Origin: Ichthyophthirius multifiliis
Lineage: Eukaryota; Ciliophora; Oligohymenophorea; Hymenostomatida
Direction of reading: 5' to 3'
Length of the DNA: 40,532 nt
Assembly (NCBI RefSeq): GCF_000220395.1
Contig: NW_004085949.1
Location: 1-40,532 of the forward strand
The notes beneath the pieces are model-generated. The model worked only from the letters and a program-made list of their open reading frames with translations, had not been told where the DNA came from and ran no database searches. Both the position numbers and the translations under genes were made by a program. Shown one piece after another: positions 12,892 through 23,139 of the stretch. Position 1 is the first letter of the stretch, and every line of letters begins with the position of its first letter.

Positions 12892-13099
12892 ATATATTTT
12901 ATATAGAAATCTATATTAGATATTTATTATTTTTATTTATTTTTAAAAAATGAATAAAATAAAAAAAAATTAAAATTTTTGTTTTTAACATTTATAAGAA
13001 AAAAAAAAAAAAAAAAAATTATATAAAAATATATTTTTATTTTGTATATATATTTATAACATAAAAAAGTAAGTAATTAATAAAGATAATAAAAAAAAA

Positions 13100-14817
13100 A
13101 TGAATTTTTAATTTCAATAAGAAAACGAAGACGAAAACGAATGGGAAGAAGAAGGTGAAGAAGATGAAGAAGAAGAAGATTGTAAATATATTTTTTTTTT
13201 TTTTAAAATAAAAAAAAAAAAAAGATAAAGAAGATAATGAAAAAAAAAATGCAAATAATATAAAAGACAATGATACACAAAAACTTTATGATATTTTAGG
13301 AGTTGATAAAAAAGCAGATATTAATGAAATAAGAAAATCATTTAAAAAAGCTTGTATTAAAGGTGAATATAGACATCCTGATAAAGGTGGAGATCCAGAA
13401 AAAGTATTAATATAATTAAATATATAATTAAAAAAAAAATAAAAAAAAAAAAAAATAAAGTTCAAATTATTAAATCAAGCTTATGAAATATTATAAGATG
13501 CTGAAAAAAGAGATATATATGATAAATATGGTTTAGATGGATTAAAATAAGGAGGTGGAGCAGGAGGAAATGATCCTTTTGATATTTTTAAGTAGTTTTT
13601 TGGAGGTGGAGATGATTAGAGAAGTTAAGGATAGAGAAAAGCTAAACCAAAATAAATAAGTGTAGAAGTATCTTTATAAGATGTATATAAAGGTAAAGTC
13701 TTAAAAACAAAATTTAAAAGAAAAAGACCTTGTGAAAAATGCGAAGGAAAAGGAGGTGCAAATGCAAAAGTAAATTAAATTAACATAAACTAAATATATA
13801 AATATATAAATATATAAATATATATAATATATATATATTTTTTTTATTAATATATATTTTCTTTATATTTTATAATTAGGTTTGTACTATTTGCAAAGGA
13901 TAGCGATATGTTATTAAAATGGTAAAATTAGGTCCTAATACTTATTCATAAAGTTAATCTGTATGCGATACTTGTTAAGGAAAAGGAGACATTATAAAAG
14001 ATGAAGATATTTGCTAATGTTGTAAAGGATTAAAAATAGTTGAAAATGAAAGAGAGATTGAAGTTCCTATAGAACCAGGTGTTCCTGATTAATATAATTG
14101 TTTATTTACTGGAGAGGCAGATGAAGGAGTATTTTTTATTTTATTTTTAATTTAATATTATTCATTATATAGCCTGGAATTATGGCTGGTGATTTATATG
14201 TTAAAATTATTATAAAAAAACATAATGTATTTGAAAGAATAGGTGCTGATTTATATATAGATTAAGAAATTAGTCTTTTAGAAGCTTTAGGTAATGTTTA
14301 TTTTGAAGTTAAACATTTAGATGATAGTATACTTAAGGTGGCTAGTCGAGATTATATTCATAATGGAAAAATAATGAGTATAAAAAAGAAAGGAATGCCA
14401 TTTTATAAGGATAAATTTGATTATGGAAATCTTTATATTAGATTTAAAGTTATTTTCCCGAAAGAATTAAGTCCTTAATTGATGAATTCTCTTAAATAAA
14501 TTTTACCCGGAAAATAATAAAATTTAATTAATAAAAATAAACAGTTTGAATATATGTAAGATTTCCATGAATGTGATATGAATTAAAATCCTAAAGGGGG
14601 ATGTATATATAATATATATATAATATATATATATATATAATATATATAATATATATTATATATATTTATATATTATATATATTATATAATTATATTAAAT
14701 GTTTTATATATTTATATATATTTTTGTTTTTCAGAACATAAAAATGCAGAAGATGATGATTATGAAGATGCTCAAGATGCTCATTAAACTTAACATGTTT
14801 AATGTGGATAATAATGA
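13100..14817 (+). CDS. DNAJA: Type I DnaJ/Hsp40 co-chaperone (DNAJA-like)
   Basis: A co-chaperone that stimulates Hsp70 ATPase and delivers substrates. Six exons (13100-13181, 13225-13403, 13461-13769, 13880-14128, 14173-14602, 14735-14817) join in phase to 443 residues. In order: an acidic N-terminal extension (about 27 residues, mostly E/D); the J domain (LYDILGVDKKADINEIRKSF, YRHPDKGGDPEKF, with the essential HPD); a Gly-rich linker with GGGAGGNDPFDIF; a zinc-finger domain with all four CxxCxG-type motifs (CEKCEGKG, CTICKGQR, CDTCQGKG, CQCCKGLK); the substrate-binding beta domain (FTGEADEGPGIMAGDLYV, DLYIDQEISLLEALGNVYFE); and a C-terminal VQCGQQ tail. That tail parallels the VQC tail of eukaryotic DNAJA proteins, but there is no terminal CaaX box. 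Two TAA codons directly before TGA support the code assignment. The acidic leader is unusual, since type I proteins normally begin close to the J domain. Confidence 0.95.
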
Positions 14818-16113
14818 TTTTTTGTTATTATTTAATATTTTTATTTATTATTTTAAAGATTAATTTGTTATAAATATTTTGCCGATTAAAAAAAAATTAA
14901 ATAAAATTTTGTTTTATTAACTATTATATATTAAAAAATTAAATAATATATGTATATATAATTTTTTTTGTTTAAATATAAAAAAATATCTATTTATATA
15001 TCATTAAAATATATATATAAATTTTTTTTTTATATTAAATATTTATAATATAAATTAACTAAAATTTATATAAAAAAGTTATTATTTAAATCATATATAT
15101 ATATAAATATAAAATAATTAAATATATATATATATATATAATATATTTAATATTTTTAAATTTAATACATTTTTTATATCTTTACAATATATAATTATTA
15201 TATTTTTTTTCTTTAAATTAATATAAGCTTTGATATTAATTTAATAATTTAAAGTTATATTATTTACTTTATTTAGGGTTTTGTAAAAGTATAAAGTATT
15301 AATTAGCTTTTATATAAATAAAAAGTATAAAATATGTTTTATATAATATTTATAACTGCTTATATTTATTTTTTATATTAAATACATATACATATTTAAT
15401 AAAAAATTAATTAAATATTATTATTTTTTAGTTTTTCATAAAATAAATTTAAATTCAAATGAAAAATATAAAAAATCATATTTTGAAATAAAAGATATAT
15501 ATTTTTATTAATATAAATATAAATATTGAAAAATGACTATTTGTTTACCAAATGTGTTTACCTATTTTTATATATTTTCTTTTAAATAAAATAAAAAATA
15601 TAACTTTCTTTTTAAATAAAATTCATTAAAAAGATTTACATTACATATAATATGAGAGTAATTATTATAATTATATTAAAAATATAAAAAAAATTGTTTA
15701 TTCTATCCAGTATTTAAAGAAATTTTAATGAATATATATAATATATCTACAATTAAAATAAAAATCTATCTAAAAACTAACTAAATGAATACTATAATTA
15801 CAAATATTTAATTAAAAAAATATAATTAATAATATGATTCAAAAAAGTACAGTTTATAACTTTTTTAAATATTCAAGAAATAATTATTTAAGAATTTATA
15901 AATAAAAAATAATTTATATTTTTAAAAAAATAGAATTTTTATTTTTTTTAAAAAAATAAAATAAAAAAAAAAATATTTTAAAAAAATAAAAAATAAAATA
16001 AAATATATATATATAAATCTAACTTATAAAAAATAATATATATATATTTTTTAATTTTTATTCAAATTATATATATAAATTTAAAAAAAAAACATTTAAT
16101 TATATATAAAAAA
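14818..16113. other. Gene-free AT-rich spacer
   Basis: About 1.3 kb of A/T-dominated sequence with short AT microsatellites (for example near 15125-15140). No coding stretch has recognisable content in either code. A single TTAGGG-like hexamer near 15275 is isolated. Confidence 0.6.
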
Positions 16114-17710
16114 ATGTACTAATAATAATAATAAATAACTACTTCTTAATTAAATGATAGTATACATTAAACATATGAATTTATAAAATAATTTATATTA
16201 TATTTTTTTATACAAAAAAATAAAAATATAGGAGCATATCAAGATTATAGATAAAGAGATTAAGTATATGTAAATGAAAGAAGATATTAACCAGACTAAA
16301 TAATATAGTAACCTAAAAAATAAAAAAAAAAAAGCAAAAATTCTAATAAATATAAAAAAAGATAATCAAGATAAATACCTAATTATAATTATTCACAAGC
16401 TTAATCTTAAAAGTCTTTATAATAAATAAATAGTCCTTAACTAGAATATAGACCTTATGAATAAACAACAAATACTCTTCGAGGAGAATCTCATGTTTAT
16501 GAATAATATCCATCAGAATAATAATATTAATTATATAAATAATCTCAACCTTTATAATATAGACAATAGTAAATGTACAATAGGCCAGCAAGTTAAGTAT
16601 ATAATAGACCTTCAGAATAAATATATAATAGGAAATCAGAATATGAATATAATAAACCTATAGAATAGATATATAATAGGCCATAAGAATTATTATATAA
16701 TAGACAATAAGAATAAATATATAATAGAACAACAGGATATATACAAAACAGACCTACTCAGTAAATGTATTATAGAATTCCATAATAAGTAGTTAATAGA
16801 CCAGAATAAGAACAAATTAAATCTCCTAAAATAATATATAATAGACCTTAAGAATAAATTATAAAAAGACACAATAGTAGATATTTAGAAGAAGAATAAT
16901 CAAAACATTATAGATAATAATAAAGATAAGAACATAGAATGTTTTCTCCATAAAATCATCCAGGAATGTAAAATATGAGATATTCTTAGATATAATAAAT
17001 ACCTTAAATGAATGAAGGATAAAGAATAAATATAGGACATGAAGTATAAAAAGAAAATATATAACCGCAAGCAATTAATTATTTAAAACCTTATTATGTA
17101 AATAATAATAATTCAAAATATAGTGAATATTAAGGTAATAAAAAATTAATTAATATATATTTATGAATTATATAAATGTATATATATATATATTTTGTTT
17201 TTTCTCTTTTTTTTTCTTTTTTTTTTTTTTTCGGTTAAAGATAATTATTAACCTTAACGTATCAAATATTAAGATAATTATAGTTTTCATAGTAGAGTTC
17301 CATTGTAAAGTAAATAATAGGAATATAATTCAATAAGTAATTTTGAATAAAACAAAAGACATTTTAATAAATATAAAAATTATGGATAAGATGTTGATAA
17401 ATATATGTTAAATTATGATTATTAATAGACTAATAGTATGAGAAAATACATGCATGAGTAAGAAGATGCAAATCCTTATGATATTAGATTTAAATATTAA
17501 TAAGCATAAAGTAATTTTTATAATGAAAATAGTATTAATGATAAGTCTTATTATAATGGACCTATTTATATATAGAATATTAGATGTTAAGAGTATTATT
17601 AATAATATATATATATATATATATATTATTTATTTATTTATCTTTTTAGATAATAATAACATTTAGCCTCTTAGCCTATTTATAAAAATGAATCTCGTAC
17701 TGTTAATTGA
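16114..17710 (+). CDS. Gln/Tyr/Arg-rich protein with YNRP octapeptide tandem repeats (about 453 aa)
   Basis: I do not recognise a named homologue. It starts MYQQQQQITTSQLND. A 72-bp intron (16160-16231) is likely but keeps the frame if retained. Introns 17135-17240 and 17593-17649 join the remaining exons to an exact multiple of three, ending SRTVN and TGA at 17708-17710. The N-terminal part is Gln- and Lys-rich. The centre holds about twelve copies of an eight-residue unit, consensus QxYNRPxE. The C-terminal part is Tyr/Asn/Gln-rich (for example MLNYDYQQTNSMRKYMHEQE). No signal peptide or hydrophobic segment is seen, so a cytoplasmic, probably disordered, structural or scaffold protein is inferred. 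The glutamine content depends on TAA and TAG codons, so under the standard code only antisense and frame-shifted shadows appear here. Confidence 0.72.
16570..16878 (+). repeat. 24-bp coding tandem repeat (octapeptide QxYNRPxE)
   Basis: Ten contiguous 24-bp units (16570-16809) are followed by one 21-bp degenerate unit (16810-16830) and two further 24-bp units (16831-16878). The core is ATATATAATAGACC with variable flanks. Encoded units include QMYNRPAS, QVYNRPSE, QIYNRKSE, YEYNKPIE, QIYNRPQE, LLYNRQQE and QIYNRTTG. Divergence between units is mostly at the P and last two positions. The spacing is exactly one octapeptide, so selection on length or frame is likely. Confidence 0.88.
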
Positions 17711-17834
17711 TTTTATTTTTAATAAAATATTATATGTATGATAATTTATCATTTTTTTTTTAATATTAAAATATAACATTTATTATTTAATTATATAATA
17801 AAGAAATTATGTTTTTTAATATTTTTTTTTAAAA

Positions 17835-17839
<5 letters not shown>

Positions 17840-17886
<47 letters not shown>
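17840..17886. repeat. (AT)n microsatellite, intergenic
   Basis: About 47 bp of perfect AT dinucleotides in the short spacer between the octapeptide-repeat gene and the MG..CC gene, roughly 60 bp upstream of the latter's start codon. Confidence 0.9.
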
Positions 17887-17890
<4 letters not shown>

Positions 17891-17947
17891 TATATAATAT
17901 TTAAGTTTTTAAATATTTTTTATTTACTTCATTTATATTTATTTATA

Positions 17948-19248
17948 ATGGGTTAAGAATTTGGATGTTGTATTAATCGAAAAGCTTATAAAATAAAGAA
18001 TAATAATGGATAAAAAAGCAATTAGATTAATACATATATAATAAATTCCAATTTTAATTAATCAAATAGTTTATTTTAATATATTGATTAATAATAAACT
18101 AAAAGCTAGTAAAAATTTTAGATTACTTATGATTTAAAATATCCTGTTTTGGATATAAATTCTAGTATTTTATCAGAATTAAATTAATCTTTTTTTGTTA
18201 ATGGGGAATATATGAATGTAAAGAATAATTCAGATTAAAATTGTAATCAGATATTTATATAAAATAACAATCATAATTAAGAAATAGCACCAAATTAAAA
18301 TAACTTGTTTAAGTTTATTAATAATAACAATATAATATAGTTTTTAAATTAATATAAATGTTTAATTAATGTAAATTAAAAATAATATAAAGGTTTTTTA
18401 TTTTTTTATTTAAAATAAAAAAAAAGTAAGGATTTTTACCTAATTTTATATGCCCAAATCCTTTTGTAAAGGAAGAGTGTATAATTTTATATTAAAAATA
18501 AGATTAAAAATTGTAAAATTTAGAAATCGAGTTTATTAGGAAGTCCTTTTTTTTAGAAAAAAATGGTTATTTATTAAGTTATGATTAAATATATAGTTTC
18601 TTTAAAAAGTAAATTATTATTATTATTTTATAAAAAGCATACTTTTAATAATCAAAGAAAGAAATTTTTAATAGAATTGGTATTATATAGGATATTGTTA
18701 AGAAAATTACAATTAAATTTCTATTTTTTATTACGAGATTAAAAATTTAGCTTTAAATTAAGCTTTTTTTCGAGTATATGATTTCGAAAGTATTTTTTTT
18801 TTTTATTATTAATAAAATAAACACGCCAACCTTCCCCCCCCCCCAAAAAAAAATAAAAATAGCTTTAAATAATATAAATATATCTAATATTTAAAAAAGT
18901 ACTAATAATTTTTCAATTGAAGATAAAAATTTTAAAGGATGTATTATTCTCTTTGATGAAAATGAATTAAATGACGATTGGAATTTTTTTATTTTTGAAA
19001 AAGGAAATTCATGCCTTTATGGTTCTTAGTTTTTTGTTTATTAATTTGATTTTGATATTTAATAAATTGATAGTAATGAATTTAGTATAAGAATAGAACG
19101 TTTTTGTCTTACATAAGTATTTTAATGTTTATATATTTTTAAATTAATAAATATTCTATATACAAAGGAATTATATTTATGTGGAATTATATCAGATTTT
19201 AGAAAAAAATGTTTATATTTATTATTTTAGAAATAATTTTAAATGTGA
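17948..19248 (+). CDS. Unrecognised protein with putative N-myristoyl/palmitoyl terminus MGQEFGCC (363 aa)
   Basis: No family was recognised. Five exons (17948-18370, 18427-18608, 18638-18789, 18863-19116, 19168-19248) join in phase to 363 residues ending at TGA 19246-19248. The start MGQEFGCCINRK has Gly2 followed by a Cys pair, as in dually acylated membrane-anchored proteins; lipid attachment is inferred, not shown. An Asn/Gln/Ser-rich N-terminal half follows. The second half looks folded: CPNPFVKEECIILYQKQDQK, FFLEKNGYLLSYDQIYSFF, QQNWYYIGYCQENYNQISIF, FKGCIILFDENELNDDWNFF, SCLYGSQFFVYQFDFDI, ELYLCGIISDF. Aromatics and scattered cysteines suggest a beta-rich fold, though no catalytic motif is evident. 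One intron is only 29 bp (18609-18637), and another holds an 11-C run. A first-intron donor at 18371 was preferred because it keeps the downstream frame. Confidence 0.72.
18834..18844 (+). repeat. Poly-C (C11) tract in an intron, followed by A9
   Basis: Eleven consecutive C residues directly followed by nine A residues, within the 73-bp intron 18790-18862. It is the only long G or C homopolymer seen in the window. Confidence 0.85.
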
Positions 19249-19320
19249 TATTTTTTTTTATTTTATTTTTAATAAAAATAAATATGAAACTAAAATTATA
19301 TAAAAATATATATATATATG

Positions 19321-19363
<43 letters not shown>

Positions 19364-20500
19364 TCATTTTATAATATTTTTTATAATAAAAATTATTTGT
19401 AAAATATAAAAATATATATATTCCACTCCCTTATATTATAATAATGTTTAGTTTTTTAATGTAAAAATAAATTATAATAAAAAATAAAGCGAATTTTTTA
19501 TTAGTTTAAAAATTTTATTTTTTATAAATTAAATATTTTTATATTTAATCTTTAAATTTTTCATTATATAAAAACTATGTGTATGCTTTTTTTATATATA
19601 AAATAAAAATAATTTAATTTATAATAAAATTATTGAAAAAAAATAATTTAGTTGTATTTTAAATTATATGAGTATACATACGCTTATAAGTCTCATTAAA
19701 ACTTTTAATCGGATATATATTTCAAAATATACGATAATAATGGTATGATTTTACTTATGAATTATAATATAAAAAACTTTTTTTTATATATTATATTATA
19801 CGATGTTTATAAATATTTATAGTAAAACTATATATTATATGGGTGTTAATAAAATATAAAAATAAATAACAAATATTTAATAATTATATATATTTATAAA
19901 TTAAAAAAAAGAATAATTAATTAAAAAATAAATACTTTTTTATATTGAATATAAATTTTTTAAGATATAATGATATCGTCTATGTTAAATATTTTGTATA
20001 AAACACAAACAAATTTTTAAAAATATAAGAATAAAATTATTTTATATCGTAAAATATTTTATTTATTAATAATAAAATAAAAAAGATATATATTTTTATT
20101 TCAAATAATTTGAAAAATAAAAGATAAATTTATTTTATAAAAAAAGAAATTAAGAAAATATAAATAAAATTAAATAGAAAAAAAAAAAAAAATGAAAAAA
20201 GAATTAAGTTGAAAATAAACATATTGAAATAAAAATATATAAAATACATAAAAGAATTATATATAAATATAATATATATATATAATTATAATTATATAAA
20301 AAAATATATTTATTTATAATATATTTAAATATATTTTTTTTATTTTCATATATATATCTATTTAATAATAAATAATTTTTTTATTAAATATAACACTCTT
20401 TTAATTTATTTAATAAATTTAATAAAAATATATAATTTTAATCTTAAATAATTAAAAACATATAATTTAAGTTATTATAAAGAATAATAGGAATATCTCA
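19249..20500. other. Gene-free AT-rich spacer
   Basis: About 1.25 kb with AT microsatellite (19328-19356) and poly-A/T tracts. Two slightly richer patches (near 19670-19750 and 19975-20010) show no recognisable coding or RNA-gene structure. The nominal plus-strand frame at 19209-19409 only overlaps the end of the previous gene and is I/K/Y noise. Confidence 0.55.
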
Positions 20501-20529
20501 TTTTTATTAAAATACATATCTTTTTTAAA

Positions 20530-21600
20530 AAGCTATTTTATTGATCAATATTTCCATTGATTTATTTTTTTACAATAGCACTTATTATTTAAGGAATATC
20601 AATTTTAAAAACAGAAACCCATTCATAATTTTTTAAAAGCACATAAATCTGATATATTTTTCAAACATTAAATATATCTATTTTATCTCTGAAATTACAA
20701 TTTATTTTAATTTTATTGCCTATATTTTTTTTATATCCAATATTCATAGCATTTACTTTTAATTTATTTGATTTGTTCATAGCCTTAAGCTTTTAAAGAA
20801 CCTTTAATACATCCCAAATCATCAATACCATATTTTTACTTAGCTTGTTGATGCTTCATATTTATCCATGATATGTTCACAGACTACTCCTTTTCCATAG
20901 AATGTTTTTTTTCATAGAGGATTTTATTTCAGCATAGAAGTCTATGTCTCTTAAAATATTAGCTAGGGCTCTCCATTAAGAGTTAGCCATTTAGGTATAT
21001 CAGTATCCATATAACTCAAAATATGAGTAATTTCATGGATAACTACTTCCATTAAATCTTCAAACTATATAAGATCGTTAAATTCTTAACTTGCTAATAA
21101 ACCTAAGTTTAAATATTAACTTCACCAAGAGTAGGTCCTTAATCATTCAAAAATTAACAGTAACTAGATATAGCTAAATAATCATCAAATTCTTTTTTTT
21201 TGTTTGTGTATTATACACATATGTGTAAATCAGAGCTATTTACCAAAATTATGTCCTTTTTAAGGAATAAGTACTTCCTTACTTTTGGAAGGTATCTTTA
21301 TTTTATTCGGATTTTGAAATTATTTTAATAAACGAGAAAATAGTAAATTCATAATTTTATAGTTTTTTCAATGTTATCAGTTAATTTTTTATTTTAATCA
21401 TTAGATGTTAGTTTTTAGAAATAAGGCATATCATAGCTATATGGTAATTACAATATTACGGGATTATTTATATTGTATATTACAGATATCAAAATATTAT
21501 ACATCAGGAGGGATTAAATTGTATTTAAATACTTTTTTTTTAGTAGTAAAATTGTTTAAAGCATTTTTAGACAAAAAATATGCGTTATTATTAATAGGGT
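20530..21600 (-). pseudogene. Degenerate leishmanolysin (M8 peptidase) copy
   Basis: On the minus strand this parallels nearly the full length of the intact leishmanolysin at 23140-24672, but in changing frames. Recognisable pieces in order are IPPDVQYFDICNIQ (compare LPPVESIDFRNLQ), then DLMEVVIHEITHILSYMDTD followed by IPKWLTLNGEP (about 20960-21060). The match then jumps to ANILRDIDFYAEIKSSM and YGKGVVCEHIMD, and ends with a C-terminal piece like CLKNISDLCAFKK. Between GEP and ANILRD roughly 90 residues are missing, including the third zinc His and the Met-turn. HEITH is kept, but the following Gly is Ser. Several frame breaks are present and I find no usable open frame. It is a host gene-family relic, inverted relative to the intact copy. 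Confidence 0.85.
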
Positions 21601-23139
21601 GATTATAGTTTTTTTAGTTATATATTTTTTATTTTTAAAAATATATTTATTATATGTTTTGATAATAATTTTTTTATTTATTAAATAAATATTAATATTT
21701 TAAATAAATGTATTTTAATAATCAATGATTTTACAACCATTATAATATAATTTAAACTATAGATTTATTATTTAATTTTAAATACATTAAATAAATATTA
21801 ATCATATAAATACTATAAGATAAAATTACCATTAAATTAATTTTAATATAGTATATATTATAAATTTATTATTTAATTAAAAAATAATATAGAAATAATA
21901 ATCAAATAAAAAGTTATATAATTAATAATAAGTAATTTAATAATAATTATTTTAAAATTGATATAAATATAAAAAATTAAATACAGATATACAAGAACAA
22001 AGTTTTAAATTCGAATTATTTTTTATATTCAAAAAATATAAAGTTTTTATTATAAAAACAAATATGAAGATATTTTATTTATTACAATTTTAAAAAAGAA
22101 AAATATATTTTATATTATAAATATATAAATTAATATTAGAAATATTAAAAAAATTAACAAATAGAATGTACAAATTAAAATATAAAAATTATATATTCTT
22201 TATTAAATATAAATTTGTAAAAAATAATATTTTAACTGATTATATTATATATGAATCAAAATAAAATAATGCTTATTATAGATTATTATAAGTGTTTAAA
22301 AAAAAAATCAAAATTAAAGAGATAAATTAAAACAAGAAATGTTTTATAAAAATACTATAATAAAAATTAAAATTAAATAAACATTTATGTTTATTATTTA
22401 TATAATTTACACTATACATTTTTATGTAAAATTTTTAAATAATTAAAAAAAATATTTTATTGTTTATTTTTAATTAACTAAATGAAAAATTTGATTACAT
22501 AAATATAAAATAAAAATATATATTAAAATATAAAAATAAATGTATTTAAAATTAAAAAAACAAAAAAATCTTAAAAAACTAAGAAAAAAAAAAATATAAT
22601 TACAAAAATAAAATTAAAAATAAATAAAAAAAGTTATCAAAAAAAGAGATATAAAAAATTATATAAAAACTATAATAAGAAACTTAAATAATATTTTAAA
22701 AAAATATAAAAAACAAATTTATCATTATATTTATATATATTTGTATTTATATTTTTATTTATATATATATTTTATATTAGATTATATTATATTAAACATT
22801 TTTAAAATTAATTAGATACATATTAATTTATCTAAAATAAATATATGATAATTTTTTTTTATATTTTAATATTTTTTTTGACTTTTTATATAATTAATTT
22901 TTTTAAATTTTTTTAATTAAAAATAAAATTGATTTTTTTTAATATAAAAATATACCATCTTTATATAATACAAAAACTTTAATTAAATAATATATTACAA
23001 ATCATTAAATAAAATATTAATTATTTATATTAAAAATTAGATATAAAATAAATAAAAAAAATAACATAAACATACTTATTACAATTTTATTAGTGTTAAA
23101 ATAAGTATAAAATAATATACATAAAAATCTCAAGAATAT
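21601..23139. other. Gene-free AT-rich spacer upstream of the leishmanolysin gene
   Basis: About 1.5 kb of A/T-only sequence between the inverted relic and the intact leishmanolysin. No coding content or RNA gene is visible. It should contain the promoter of the gene starting at 23140, but nothing distinguishes one. Confidence 0.6.

Noticed and set aside
13037-13270. 77-codon hydrophobic minus-strand frame
   Set aside because: Antisense of the acidic DnaJ leader; GAA/GAT codons read backwards give Phe/Ser/Leu.
15270-15280. TTAGGG hexamer as a telomere trace
   Set aside because: Single copy, not the ciliate G4T2 type, and embedded in ordinary spacer.
16379-17074. Several short frames on both strands in the repeat gene
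   Set aside because: They arise from the 24-bp repeat and reassigned stops; only one frame stays open for the whole gene and splices in phase.
18834-18852. C11A9 as an internal telomeric C4A2 array
   Set aside because: No repeated C4A2 units, and the tract sits inside a phase-required intron.
19660-19760. Possible tRNA-like stretch
   Set aside because: No cloverleaf-compatible T-arm or acceptor pairing could be found by eye.
21405-21602. 65-codon plus-strand frame
   Set aside because: Antisense of the N-terminal part of the leishmanolysin relic, which is recognisable on the minus strand.
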